Of a stretch of 64,000 nt of DNA, positions 35,430 to 44,506 are shown in pieces; the first letter of the stretch is position 1; every line of letters begins with the position of its first letter. The position numbers were made by a program, and so were the translations under genes. The stretch comes from Pseudoxanthomonas dokdonensis. GTDB lineage: Bacteria > Pseudomonadota > Gammaproteobacteria > Xanthomonadales > Xanthomonadaceae. The stretch is taken from assembly GCF_001431405.1 (NCBI RefSeq), contig NZ_LDJL01000015.1, forward strand, positions 1-64,000, written 5' to 3'. Below the pieces are notes generated by a model. It had not been told where the DNA came from. It was given only the letters and a program-made list of their open reading frames with translations, and did not search any database.

Positions 35430-37728
35430 ATTCCGCAGTGCCAAATCCAACGGGCGTGGCTTGAGCCGGCGCGGTTTCCTGATCGGCGCCGCCAGCGGTG
35501 GTTTCGTGATGGCGTTTTCGCGCGCCTCGGTGCTGCTGCCGTCGCAGACCCCGGCCAGTGCCATCGCCGACAACGACTACGAACCCAATATCTGGTTCCG
35601 CCTGCAACCGGACGGCATCATCGTCGTGCATATCATCCGCGCTGAAATGGGCCAGCATGTCGGTACCTCACTGGCCCGGATCTTGGCCGATGAACTGGAA
35701 GCGGACTGGAACCAGGTCCGGATCGAGCATGTCGACACCGATCCCAAGTGGGGCGAGATGTCGACCGGCGGCAGCTGGTCGGTGTGGCAGACCTTCCCGA
35801 TCTTCAGTCGCGCCGGTGCTGCCGGTCGCATCGCCCTGATCGAAGAAGGCGCCAGGCTGCTGGGCGTGCCGGCCGCATCCTGCCAGGCCCGCAACAGCCA
35901 GGTGCTCGGCGGCGGCCGTTCGATCAGCTATGCCGAAATCGTGCAGCGTGGTGATCTGACCCGCAGCTATAGTGCCGAACAGATGGCGCAGCTGCCGATC
36001 AAACCACCATCGGAACGACGCTTGATTGGCATCGACACCGATGCCATCGACATTCCCGACAAGACCGACGGCCAGGCGATCTACGGCATCGATGCCGAGA
36101 TCGAAGGCATGGTCCACGCCAGTCCAAGAATCCCGCCGACCCGGCAGGGCTCGACCGTGGTGTCGGTCGATGACTCGCAGGCGAAGAAGCAGGTCAAAGG
36201 CTACCTGCGCAGCATCGTGCTGGAAGATCCATCCAACACCGTGCCCGGCTGGGTGGTGGTGTGTGCCGATTCGACCTGGGCGGCGATGCAGGCGGCGCGG
36301 CTGGTTGATGTGCAATGGAGTAACGATGACACCGCCGCGGTATCGGAAATCGATTTGCAGGAACACGCGCGGCAACTGATTGCCGACCCGGAGCAGGGTG
36401 CGCGGGTGGTCGCTGATGCCGGTGTCGAGGACGCATTCGCCAGCGCCACGTCGACACTGGAACGCAGCTACAGCACCGCCAGCGTGCTGCATTTCCAGCT
36501 GGAACCGGTCAATGCGCTGGCGCTGCAGAAAGACGGCCGCTGGGAAATTCATACCGGCAACCAGTGGCAGACCCTGATCCTGCCGACACTGGCGGTCGCC
36601 CTGGGTGTCGAGCAAACCAGCATCATCATGCGTACCTATCTGCTCGGCGGCGGTTTTGGCCGGCGCCTGACCGGCGACTATGCGGTGCCGGCGGCGCTGG
36701 CGGCCAAGGCGCTGGGGCGGCCGGTGAAGCTGACCCTGACCCGCGAGGATGACGCCCATTTCGATCCCTTCCGTTCGCCATCGGTGCAGCGGGTGATGAT
36801 GGCCTTCGACAACGCAGGCAAGGTCCAGGCGATGCAGCACGATGCTGCCGCCGGCTGGCCGTTGCTGGCCAACGCCGGTCCCGATCAGATGCCGAAAAGC
36901 AGCGATGGCAAGCCGTACGATCCATTTGCGGTGGCTGGCGCCGATCACTGGTACAACGTTGGCGCGCACCGGGTCCGCTGCATCCAGAATGATCTGGCCA
37001 ATCGCGCGTTCCGGCCGGGTTGGCTGCGCTCGGTCGGACCGGGCTGGACCAACTTCGCGCTGGAAAGCTTCATGGACGAGGCCGCTCATCAGCTGCAACA
37101 GGATCCGGTGCAGTTCCGCCTCGGCATGCTTGATGCCAGTGGCAAGAACGCCGGCAGTGCGCCGAATGCCGTCGGTGGCGCATCACGCCAGGCCGCGGTG
37201 CTGCGCAGGCTGGCCGAAATCAGTGGCTGGGGCGGCGAACTGCCTGCCGGTACCGGCATGGGTATCGCGACCTCGTTTGGCCAGGAACGCGACATGCCGA
37301 CCTGGGTCGCCTGCGCGGCACAGGTCAAGGTGGATCGCGACAGTGGCCAGGTGCGGGTGGAAAAACTGTGGGCGGTGGCCGATGCCGGTACCATCGTCCA
37401 TCCCGATGGCGCATTGGCGCAGATGGAAGGTGCGACCTACTGGGGCTTGAGCATGGCTCTGCACGAAGGCACACGATTCGAGAATGGCCGGGTGCGCGAC
37501 AGCAACCTCAACAGCTACACGCCGCTGCGGATGACCGACGCAGTGCCACTGCAGATTGAATTCATGCCCTCGACCGAGGTCCCGGTCGGCCTTGGCGAAC
37601 CGGCCACGACCGTGGTCGCCCCTGCCATCGCCAACGCCATCTTCGCCGCCAGCGGCGCACGCGTGCGGCAATTGCCAATCAGGCCCGACGCAGTGCTGCA
37701 GGCGTTGAAGGAATCAGCCGCGGGTTGA
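35422..37728 (+). CDS. molybdopterin-binding subunit of a xanthine dehydrogenase-family hydroxylase (IorB-like)
   Basis: 768 residues from the ATG at 35422. A twin-arginine signal LSRRGFLIGAASGG lies near residue 14. Molybdopterin cytosine dinucleotide-binding large subunit, with ATSTLERSYSTASVLHFQLEPVNA (quoted part, near residue 346), YLLGGGFGRRLTGDYA, and a late GLGEPATTVVAPAIANAI holding the catalytic Glu. Relatives hydroxylate N-heterocycles (isoquinoline, nicotinate) or oxidise aldehydes in the periplasm; the substrate here is not predictable. Export would use TatABC encoded at 38518-40130. Confidence 0.92.
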   Translation: MNKFRSAKSNGRGLSRRGFLIGAASGGFVMAFSRASVLLPSQTPASAIADNDYEPNIWFRLQPDGIIVVHIIRAEMGQHVGTSLARILADELEADWNQVRIEHVDTDPKWGEMSTGGSWSVWQTFPIFSRAGAAGRIALIEEGARLLGVPAASCQARNSQVLGGGRSISYAEIVQRGDLTRSYSAEQMAQLPIKPPSERRLIGIDTDAIDIPDKTDGQAIYGIDAEIEGMVHASPRIPPTRQGSTVVSVDDSQAKKQVKGYLRSIVLEDPSNTVPGWVVVCADSTWAAMQAARLVDVQWSNDDTAAVSEIDLQEHARQLIADPEQGARVVADAGVEDAFASATSTLERSYSTASVLHFQLEPVNALALQKDGRWEIHTGNQWQTLILPTLAVALGVEQTSIIMRTYLLGGGFGRRLTGDYAVPAALAAKALGRPVKLTLTREDDAHFDPFRSPSVQRVMMAFDNAGKVQAMQHDAAAGWPLLANAGPDQMPKSSDGKPYDPFAVAGADHWYNVGAHRVRCIQNDLANRAFRPGWLRSVGPGWTNFALESFMDEAAHQLQQDPVQFRLGMLDASGKNAGSAPNAVGGASRQAAVLRRLAEISGWGGELPAGTGMGIATSFGQERDMPTWVACAAQVKVDRDSGQVRVEKLWAVADAGTIVHPDGALAQMEGATYWGLSMALHEGTRFENGRVRDSNLNSYTPLRMTDAVPLQIEFMPSTEVPVGLGEPATTVVAPAIANAIFAASGARVRQLPIRPDAVLQALKESAAG

Positions 37729-37758
37729 CCCGCAGCCGCCTTGGCCCGGGCGCGATGG

Positions 37759-38421
37759 TCAGCGGGTAAACCGCACGGCCTGCAACGCCTGCTGCAGGCG
37801 GGATGAGGCCACGTCGGCGGTGAACGGAGCGGTACGCGGCGGGTCATATACGTCGGGGCGTACCCCCTGCACGATCAGATCAATGGCGACGCAATAGCCG
37901 TTGCGGACCGCGCGGTAGGCTTCCATTGTCCGATAGTGGCTCATCGCCGCATCAGCAGCGCTGAAGTGGCGGAATGGCTGACCATCGATGCGGACCTCAT
38001 CGCCATCGCCGGCTCTGGCAGCGGATGGCGCTTGCAGACAGTGCGCCAGCGCCTGCGGATCGTTGCTGCTACCCAGACGCATAGCTGCCGCGGTGACCGC
38101 GTTGGAATCATCCAGCACCAGCATCGCCAGCAGTTGGCCGGGCGCATCGGCATCGGCCTTCCAGCTGCGGTCGAAGGCGAAATCGTCATCGGGCAGGTCT
38201 GTCTGATGCAGCGAAAAGTCCGCGATTGGCAACACGGCAATGGCTTCCGGCGCGTGCTCGAACAGCGGCTGCAATGCCTGCCGCGACGGCGGCGCTGATA
38301 CCTGGGCGGGCGCAGCAGCAGCCGGTCCGGCACCAGCCTGTTCAGAGGGTGGCGGTGCGGCGGCAGGTTGGCAGGCAGCCAGCAACCCGGCAGCGCAGAG
38401 CAGACTCAGTGGATAACGCAT
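37759..38421 (-). CDS. lipoprotein of unknown function
   Basis: 220 residues from the ATG at 38421. Lipoprotein signal MRYPLSLLCAAGLLAACQ with Cys17, then an Ala/Pro/Gln-rich linker (residues 18-45), then a globular part (HAPEAIAVLPIADFSLHQTDLPDDDFAFDRSW...). I recognise no family. It is convergent with the hydroxylase operon and 96 bp after tatC, and may share the tat transcript. Confidence 0.72.
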   Translation of the reverse strand: MRYPLSLLCAAGLLAACQPAAAPPPSEQAGAGPAAAAPAQVSAPPSRQALQPLFEHAPEAIAVLPIADFSLHQTDLPDDDFAFDRSWKADADAPGQLLAMLVLDDSNAVTAAAMRLGSSNDPQALAHCLQAPSAARAGDGDEVRIDGQPFRHFSAADAAMSHYRTMEAYRAVRNGYCVAIDLIVQGVRPDVYDPPRTAPFTADVASSRLQQALQAVRFTR

Positions 38422-38517
38422 GGTGGGGTATCCCTTGGGAACTCGATACCAGCAGTGTGCCAGCCGTGCCGGCAACGCCACATCAATCAGCGCTGTCGCC
38501 GAGCATGATCGCTGCGG

Positions 38518-39279
38518 TCAGCGGCGACCGGACACCGGTGGCGCGCCGTCGGCCTGGGCCGGCACCAGCCAGCGCGCGGCGAGGATGCCGGCCTCGTACA
38601 GCAGGTACATCGGGATCGCCAGCATCAATTGGGAGATCACGTCCGGTGGGGTGATGACCGCGGCCAGCACGAAAATACCGACCAGCACATAGCCGCGCGC
38701 CTCCTTCAGCTGCGCCGGCGTGACCCAGCCCAGCAACGCCAGGATCACCACGGCCACCGGCAGCTCGAAACTGGCGCCGAAGGCAAAGAAGATCACGACG
38801 ACAAAGTCGAGATAGGCGCTGGCATCCGGGGTGATGGCAATGACGTCGGGTTTGAACTTGACCAGGAAGTTGAACACCATCGGCAGGACCAGGAAATACG
38901 CGAACGCGCAACCGGCATAGAACAACGCGACGGCCGATGCCAGCAGCGGCGTGGCGACCCGTTTTTCGCGCTGGTAGAGGCCGGGGGCAACGAATGCCCA
39001 GGCCTGGTACAGCAGCCATGGTGCGGCGAAGAACAGCGCCACGAAGAAAGTCAGCTTGACCGGGGCGAAGAATGCGCCGGCCGGGTTGACCGCCAGGAAG
39101 GTCTGGCCGGCCGGCAGGCGTTCGATCAGCGGTTCGGCCAGCCAGTTGTAGATGCGGCTGGTGAAAGGCAGCAGGACGACCAGCACCAGCCCAAGCCCCA
39201 TCAGCGCGCGCATCAGCCGCGTGCGCAGTTCCAGCAGGTGTTCCATCAGGCTGCTTTCGGTGTCCTGCGGCTCAGCCAT
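38518..39279 (-). CDS. tatC: Sec-independent translocase TatC
   Basis: 253 residues from the ATG at 39279 (MAEPQDTESSLMEHLLELRTRL). Six membrane helices; the N-terminal HLLELRTRL and the FLAVNPAGAFFAPVKL loop are the signal-binding parts of TatC. It receives twin-arginine signals in the inner membrane. Its start overlaps the tatB end by 8 bp. Order tatA-tatB-tatC as in E. coli. Confidence 0.96.
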   Translation of the reverse strand: MAEPQDTESSLMEHLLELRTRLMRALMGLGLVLVVLLPFTSRIYNWLAEPLIERLPAGQTFLAVNPAGAFFAPVKLTFFVALFFAAPWLLYQAWAFVAPGLYQREKRVATPLLASAVALFYAGCAFAYFLVLPMVFNFLVKFKPDVIAITPDASAYLDFVVVIFFAFGASFELPVAVVILALLGWVTPAQLKEARGYVLVGIFVLAAVITPPDVISQLMLAIPMYLLYEAGILAARWLVPAQADGAPPVSGRR

Positions 39280-39868
39280 GACGGGGATCCTCGCTGGAGG
39301 ATGCGGGCGCCGGAGCCGGTGGCGGCGGTGACGGCGCAGCATCGCCGCTGCGGTCGCCTTCGGCTGGCGCGCTGACATCGGCGGCGCGATGCAGATCGCC
39401 AGCATCATTGGTCGGCATCAAGGTCGGTTCGGCCAGGCTGCTGACTTCCGGCGTCGATGCGGAAGCCGGCTCCGTGATCGGCTCATCCGCGCTCAGGGTT
39501 TCGGCCGGCGAGGTTTCGGTGGCGATGGTCTGGTCGACCGGCTGCTCGCCGGCCGCAGCATCGGTGGCTTTGCCGGTGTCGAGGATCGATCGTTGCAGTT
39601 CGTCCACGCCCTGCTGTGCCTGCGTGCCGGCATTGCGCAGGTTGTCCTGGGTCGCGCGCAGCTCATCCTGGGCGGCTTTCAGGCTGCGCTTGAGCTCGTC
39701 GGCGGCCAGCTCGCGCTCCAACTCTTCCTTGACCGAGTACCACTGCGCGCGCGCGCGGCGCACCCACAACCCGGCAAACCGGGTCGCCTTGGGCAGGCGT
39801 TCGGGGCCCAGTACCACCAGGGCAACCACGGCCACCACCAGCAGCTCGCTGAAACCGATGTCGAACAT
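39272..39868 (-). CDS. tatB: Sec-independent translocase subunit TatB
   Basis: 198 residues. Transmembrane helix and hinge MFDIGFSELLVVAVVALVVLGPERLP, amphipathic helix RFAGLWVRRARAQWYSVKEELERELAADEL, then a long Ala/Pro/Ser/Glu-rich unstructured tail (about residues 80-198). With TatC it forms the receptor complex. TatB tails are variable, so its length is not a defect. Confidence 0.95.
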   Translation of the reverse strand: MFDIGFSELLVVAVVALVVLGPERLPKATRFAGLWVRRARAQWYSVKEELERELAADELKRSLKAAQDELRATQDNLRNAGTQAQQGVDELQRSILDTGKATDAAAGEQPVDQTIATETSPAETLSADEPITEPASASTPEVSSLAEPTLMPTNDAGDLHRAADVSAPAEGDRSGDAAPSPPPPAPAPASSSEDPRHG

Positions 39869-39902
39869 GTGTCAGGGACGCGGGAACCGGCGGCAACCCG
39901 GC

Positions 39903-40130
39903 TCAGCGGGCATTGCGGTCGTTTTCCTTGCTGTCGCTGGTGGTTTCGTCACGGCGCGATTGATCGCCGAGCTGGCCGGTGGGCTTGTCGTCGTCGTCGT
40001 TCAGGCCCTTCTTGAAACCCTTGACCGCCTCGCCCAGATCCTGGCCGGCGTTGCGCAGGCGCTTGGTGCCGAAAACCAGCAGCACGACCACCAGCACGAT
40101 GATCCAATGCCAGATGCTTAAACCGCCCAT
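39903..40130 (-). CDS. tatA: Sec-independent translocase subunit TatA
   Basis: 75 residues. One membrane helix with the FG hinge ([21 protein letters not shown]), an amphipathic helix ([16 protein letters not shown]) and the acidic motif NDDDDK. It forms the pore part of the Tat system. It lies 34 bp before tatB. Confidence 0.95.
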   Translation of the reverse strand: MGGLSIWHWIIVLVVVLLVFGTKRLRNAGQDLGEAVKGFKKGLNDDDDKPTGQLGDQSRRDETTSDSKENDRNAR

Positions 40131-40214
40131 GGTGTGCTCGCAGAAAAAGTGAAAGAGGGAAAAGGATACCGCAGCCGCGGGCCTGGCGCGTGCCCGTGGC
40201 GATGGTGCTGCTGC

Positions 40215-41102
40215 TTACGGCATGCCGTCCAGAGGTTCGGTCTGCACGCTGTCCTCGGCAACCGGCTGGAAGCCCTGGGTTGGCTGCTCGACCGGTTGCG
40301 GCGGGGTCACCACCGTGGCCGGCACTACCGGGGCGGCCGCCTGGGCCACCGGCGCGGCCGCCGGCTGGCCACTGGTACCGCGTGCGGCGCGTGCGGCGGC
40401 GGTGGCTTCTTCCAGCTCATCGCGGAAGCCCACCACGGCATCGGATGGCGCCCCGGCGCGACTTTCGAAAATCGCCCGCGGGGTTGCCGCGCTGCCGTAC
40501 ACGGCGACGTTGGCGTCATCGTCGATCTGCAGCACCGCGCCATCCAGCGCGACCCCGGCGAACAGGCCGCGCGCGCGCGACCATGACCAGATTTCGGCCT
40601 TCAACTGGCCGTCGGTGGAAGCGTTGGCATTGCGCCCGACCGGTCCGGCGGCGACGCCGGCATCGGCGCCGAGGGTGAACTTGCCGTTGACGATGTCATT
40701 CAGGTTGCGATCGTTGCGGAACACCAGCACCACGTCGGCTGACTGCACCCCGGCCTGGAAGCCGATGCTGCCGCCGGTCAATTTGATGAAGGTCGGCTGC
40801 GACCAGCTGCCATCGGCGTTGCGCACCGACATCAGACCGTGGCCGCGGCGGGCGCCGATGACCAGTCCGGCCTTGAGCGTGTCGGGAATGACCACGATGG
40901 CCTTGGCCTCGTCCAGCAGTTTGTCGGGGATGCTTTCTTCGGGAATCTGGCGGATTTCGGACAGCACGCGCACCGCATTGGTGGCGCGCTCGTCTTCCTT
41001 GGGACCGGCGACGGCCTGGCCCGCGACCAGCGCGGTCGCCAGCACGGCGGCGGTGAGTGTTGCGATGGCACGCGGTGCATTGGCACGCAGCAAGCGGGGC
41101 AT
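40215..41102 (-). CDS. Ysc84/SYLF domain lipid-binding protein
   Basis: 295 residues from the ATG at 41102. A signal peptide ends QAVAG (around residue 32). The SYLF domain covers residues about 38-225: AKAIVVIPDTLKAGLVIGARRGHGLMSVR, PTFIKLTGGSIGFQAGVQSADVVLVFRN, TLGADAGVAAGPVGRNA, YSRARGLFAG-like WSWSRARGLFAGVALDG. Then an Ala/Pro/Gln/Val-rich tail. Bacterial SYLF proteins are periplasmic or outer-membrane and may bind phospholipid. It stands upstream of tatA in the same direction (84 bp gap). Confidence 0.9.
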   Translation of the reverse strand: MPRLLRANAPRAIATLTAAVLATALVAGQAVAGPKEDERATNAVRVLSEIRQIPEESIPDKLLDEAKAIVVIPDTLKAGLVIGARRGHGLMSVRNADGSWSQPTFIKLTGGSIGFQAGVQSADVVLVFRNDRNLNDIVNGKFTLGADAGVAAGPVGRNANASTDGQLKAEIWSWSRARGLFAGVALDGAVLQIDDDANVAVYGSAATPRAIFESRAGAPSDAVVGFRDELEEATAAARAARGTSGQPAAAPVAQAAAPVVPATVVTPPQPVEQPTQGFQPVAEDSVQTEPLDGMP

Positions 41103-41239
41103 GGGGCACTCCAAGGTAATGGAACAAAAAGATGGGCTAACGCGTTGATTGTTCAGCCTAGACGCGGCTGCGTGAATCAGTGATGAGTTTGGCCAGGGCA
41201 GCTCTGGCCACGGCATCGGCGTGGGCTTCTGTCATCATT

Positions 41240-42232
41240 ATGAACATGTCCGCGCCCCCTGCCTCCCCCGAACGTCACGCCCTGTTGCTGGTCAACCTGG
41301 GTACCCCCGACGCGCCTACGCCGCCCGCAGTGCGCCGCTATCTGCGCGAGTTCCTCAGCGACCCGCGGGTGGTGCAGATACCGCGCCTGCTGTGGCTGCC
41401 GCTGCTCAATGGCGTGATCCTGCCGTTGCGCGGCAAATCGGCGGCACATAAATATGCGCAGATATGGCTGCCGGAAGGCTCACCGTTGGCGGTGTACACC
41501 CGCCGGCTGGCCGAAGCCATGCAGGCCGTACTGCCACAGATGACCGTATTGCATGCCATGCGCTACGGATCCCCCGGCTTGGCGGCGCAGTTGCAGCAGC
41601 TTCGCCAGCAAGGATGCCGACGGTTGACCGTGCTGCCGCTGTATCCCCAGTACTCGACCACCACCACGGCTTCGATCACGGATGTGCTGGACCGGCACGC
41701 ACGGGATTTCGAGCTCGATGTGATCGAGGACTATTCGGTCAATCCACATTGGGTCGCGGCGGTGGCCGCGGCCATTGGCGACTGGCGCCAGCGCCACGGC
41801 GCAGGCGAGCACTTGTTGTTCTCGTTCCATGGCCTGCCGCAACGGGTGGCCGACAACGGCGACCCGTATCCGCAACGTTGCCAGGCCAGCGTGGCAGCCA
41901 TCGTCGAGTCACTGGGCCTGCGCCCGGAGCAGTGGAGCCTGAGTTACCAGTCGCGGTTCGGCAAGGAACGCTGGCTGGCGCCGGCCAGCGATCAGGTGCT
42001 GGCCGAACTGCAGCAACGCGGAGTCCGCAGGATCGACGTGGTCTGCCCGGGGTTTGCGGTCGATTGCCTGGAAACGCTGGAGGAAGTGGCGATGGGTTTC
42101 GCCGCCGAGGTCAGTGCGCGGGGCGGCCAGTTGCGCTACATCCCATGCCTGAACGACTCCCCCGGGCATGCCCACGCGCTGGCAGCCATGGTGGGTGGGT
42201 CGTCGTCGGAGGCAGACGATGCAACTGAGTGA
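41240..42232 (+). CDS. hemH: ferrochelatase HemH
   Basis: 330 residues from the ATG at 41240 ([21 protein letters not shown]); a second ATG two codons on is equally possible, and neither has a clear ribosome site. It inserts iron into protoporphyrin IX, the last step of heme synthesis. Motifs: [13 protein letters not shown] at the start, [13 protein letters not shown], and [23 protein letters not shown] with the catalytic His. The later [16 protein letters not shown] has the family Glu. It is translationally linked to the next hydrolase gene by a 14-bp overlap. Confidence 0.95.
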   Translation: MNMSAPPASPERHALLLVNLGTPDAPTPPAVRRYLREFLSDPRVVQIPRLLWLPLLNGVILPLRGKSAAHKYAQIWLPEGSPLAVYTRRLAEAMQAVLPQMTVLHAMRYGSPGLAAQLQQLRQQGCRRLTVLPLYPQYSTTTTASITDVLDRHARDFELDVIEDYSVNPHWVAAVAAAIGDWRQRHGAGEHLLFSFHGLPQRVADNGDPYPQRCQASVAAIVESLGLRPEQWSLSYQSRFGKERWLAPASDQVLAELQQRGVRRIDVVCPGFAVDCLETLEEVAMGFAAEVSARGGQLRYIPCLNDSPGHAHALAAMVGGSSSEADDATE

Positions 42233-43073
42233 ATTCGAGGCCGCAGTGACGCTGGGGCCGTTGGGTGGCCTGCATTGTCGACATCCCGGCGCGGAACGGG
42301 TCATCGCCCTGCATGGCTGGCTCGACAACGCGGCCAGTTTCATTCCACTGGCCAGTCACTTGCCGGACCTGGACTGGGTGGCTCCGGATCTGCCCGGTCA
42401 TGGCCGCAGCTGCCATATCGCCGCCGGCACCGAATACAGCAGTTTCCTGGCGGTCAACGCGATTCTGGACCTGGCCGATGGACTGGGCTGGGAGCGGTTC
42501 AGTCTGGTCGGCCATTCGATGGGCGCCGGCATCGCCAGCATCATCGCCGCGGCCGCGCCGGAGCGGATACGGCGGCTGGTGTTGATTGAAGCCCTGGGGG
42601 CGCTGGCCGAAACCGTCGAACGCACCACCGCGCGCTGGCGCGAGGCGGTGGCCGCGGCGCGCGCGCTGCCGTCCAAGTCATTGCGGGTGTTTCCGGATCT
42701 GGAAGCACCGATCCGCGCACGCATGCGCGCCAATCATCTCAGCGAGGCCTCGGCACGGCTGCTGGTCGAACGCGGAGTCAAGGCCGTGCCCGGTGGCTAC
42801 GAATGGAGCACCGATCCGCGCTTGACGCTGCCGACTCCGCAACGCCTGAGCGAAGCGCAGATAAGCCATCTGGTGACCGGTATCCAGTGCCCGGTACAGG
42901 TCATCTACGCCGAGCCGGCGCAAAGCTATTTTCCCGAGCCGCTGCGCAGCGAGCGGGCTGGGTTGCTGCCGCAGGGCCAGCTGGCGACCATGCCGGGCAT
43001 TCACCATCTGCACATGGACAACCCGGCTGCGGTCGCATCGATAGTGGCGGATTTCCTGTGTCCGACTGATTGA
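42219..43073 (+). CDS. alpha/beta hydrolase
   Basis: 284 residues from the ATG at 42219, with GGAGG six bases upstream inside hemH. Elbow LVGHSMGAG with Ser100; oxyanion segment [12 protein letters not shown]; His in [11 protein letters not shown]. The group resembles serine hydrolase-like proteins (human SERHL type) and haloalkane/epoxide hydrolase folds. Substrate unknown. The stop region overlaps the convergent minus-strand gene by 173 bp. Confidence 0.87.
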   Translation: MQLSEFEAAVTLGPLGGLHCRHPGAERVIALHGWLDNAASFIPLASHLPDLDWVAPDLPGHGRSCHIAAGTEYSSFLAVNAILDLADGLGWERFSLVGHSMGAGIASIIAAAAPERIRRLVLIEALGALAETVERTTARWREAVAAARALPSKSLRVFPDLEAPIRARMRANHLSEASARLLVERGVKAVPGGYEWSTDPRLTLPTPQRLSEAQISHLVTGIQCPVQVIYAEPAQSYFPEPLRSERAGLLPQGQLATMPGIHHLHMDNPAAVASIVADFLCPTD

Positions 43074-43629
43074 GCCCGGCGAGCAGCTGGCTGCCATGCG
43101 CGCGCTTGGCGTCGCAGAATTCCATCACCAGCTCGATATCGCGCAACCGGATCGGCTGGCCGCTTTCCCACCAAGGTGCGATCAGCTGCCTGATCTCCGG
43201 GTCCTTGCTGGCCAGATAACGCAGGATGCTGGTCTCACCGGTACTGGCGATGCGCTCGACGGGCTGCTGCCAGGTGGCCGGCCCAGCGGCGCTTTGGCGG
43301 CTGCGCAGCATCGCGTGCAGGGTCAGTCCGGCCGCAGCCGATGCCAGCACCAGCGCGGTCACCAGCCACGCGGCTGAACCCAGCCACCCGCCGAGCACGC
43401 TCGCCAGCATCGCCACGCCGGTTATCGTCGCGGCCAGCCATGTGCGCCAGGTTTGCTGGCGGCGCGGTCCATGCAAATGGGCTGGCGGCGCCACCGTACC
43501 GCTGTCTTCATCTGGCGACGACCGTCTTTCAACCACCGCCTGGCGTGCACGACGCAGGCGCAGCGCGGTTGGCGATACCGCCCGTGGCGCAATCGGCAGG
43601 GCGATGGGAACGGTGGCACTCAATTCCAT
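42901..43629 (-). CDS. hypothetical membrane protein, overlapping its convergent neighbour
   Basis: 242 residues from the ATG at 43629. A basic N-terminal part is followed by two adjacent helices (residues about 66-105, LAATITGVAMLASVLGGWLGSA and WLVTALVLASAAAGL), then a helical domain (ILRYLASKDPEIRQLIAPWW, LRDIELVMEFCDAKRAHG). The last 55 residues are antisense to the hydrolase gene and look random (Cys/Pro-rich), so the gene may have lost its original stop by mutation. No family recognised. Without it, 43074-43686 would be empty. Confidence 0.5.
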   Translation of the reverse strand: MELSATVPIALPIAPRAVSPTALRLRRARQAVVERRSSPDEDSGTVAPPAHLHGPRRQQTWRTWLAATITGVAMLASVLGGWLGSAAWLVTALVLASAAAGLTLHAMLRSRQSAAGPATWQQPVERIASTGETSILRYLASKDPEIRQLIAPWWESGQPIRLRDIELVMEFCDAKRAHGSQLLAGLNQSDTGNPPLSMRPQPGCPCADGECPAWSPAGPAAATQPARCAAARENSFAPARRR

Positions 43630-43686
43630 GGAGGACCTCAGTCGCAATGCCGGATGGCACTACTTTCTGATTCGCCAATCCGGGCC

Positions 43687-44469
43687 TCAAGCGGACAGCA
43701 ATGCGCGCAGGCTGCCCTTCAATTGCCGACCGTGGTCACGGAAATACTGGCGTTCCTCCCGCCAGTCGGGAAAACGCCGGTCCACTTCAGCCCAGTAGGC
43801 GGGCGAGTGGTTGGCATGGATCAGGTGGCACAGTTCGTGCACCAGCACGTACTCAAACGCCGATGGCCGTGCAGTGACCAGACTGAGATCCAGCGCCATC
43901 GATCCATCCGGTGCCAATGAACCCCATTGCGAGGACATCACCTTGAACAGGATCTGGCGTGGCGCGCGTGGCAGTTCCGGCAGGTAACGCGGCAACCAGC
44001 GGCCGATATCGGCACGCGCCTGGGCCTCGTAGAAACCGCGCAGGCTGCGCTGCAGCGCGGTGGCTCCCAGCCTTGGCGGCAGCTGGATGACCAGGCCGTC
44101 GTCCTCGAGGTCCATCTTCAGATAGCGGCCGCTGCGCCATTGCACCGGACAGGGCTGGCCGCGCAATGGAATGCTGGCGGTCTGGCCGGGCAGCAATGCT
44201 TCGACCTGCAATGGTTGCGCGTAGTGCAGCAGCTGCTGGGCCAGCCATGGCAGATGCTGCTGCAGGAACTGGTCACCGGCGGCCAGGCTGGCCCGCATCG
44301 GCAATGTCAGCCGGGCGCCGCGCTCGTCAACGCTCAGCTTGATCCGCTTGGCGCGTGGATTGCGCACCCGCAGGATGCTGGCGTCGCTGCCATCGGGCAG
44401 GGTTACCGCCAGCGTATCGCGGACGGCAGCCGCTGGCGGCGCGATCAGCCGGGGCAGTCGCGATGCCAT
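43687..44469 (-). CDS. YgjP-like M48/SprT zinc metallopeptidase
   Basis: 260 residues. The C-terminal domain has VLVHELCHLIHANHSPAYWAEVDRRFPDW: HExxH zinc helix plus a third His (HSPAYW), as in YgjP/DUF45 proteins. The N-terminal part (NPRAKRIKLSVDERGARLTLP) is the usual beta domain. WGSLAPDGSMALDLSL is a second family block. Cytoplasmic; function unknown. Confidence 0.9.
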   Translation of the reverse strand: MASRLPRLIAPPAAAVRDTLAVTLPDGSDASILRVRNPRAKRIKLSVDERGARLTLPMRASLAAGDQFLQQHLPWLAQQLLHYAQPLQVEALLPGQTASIPLRGQPCPVQWRSGRYLKMDLEDDGLVIQLPPRLGATALQRSLRGFYEAQARADIGRWLPRYLPELPRAPRQILFKVMSSQWGSLAPDGSMALDLSLVTARPSAFEYVLVHELCHLIHANHSPAYWAEVDRRFPDWREERQYFRDHGRQLKGSLRALLSA

Positions 44470-44506
44470 GCCCGGTTCCCGCCGCCGCTGGAGCGCTGGT
44501 CTCGCA

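Noticed and set aside
43226-43798. 190-codon plus-strand frame in the gap before the metallopeptidase
   Set aside because: Overlaps two minus-strand genes, has no domain and no ribosome site; the minus-strand membrane protein explains the region better.
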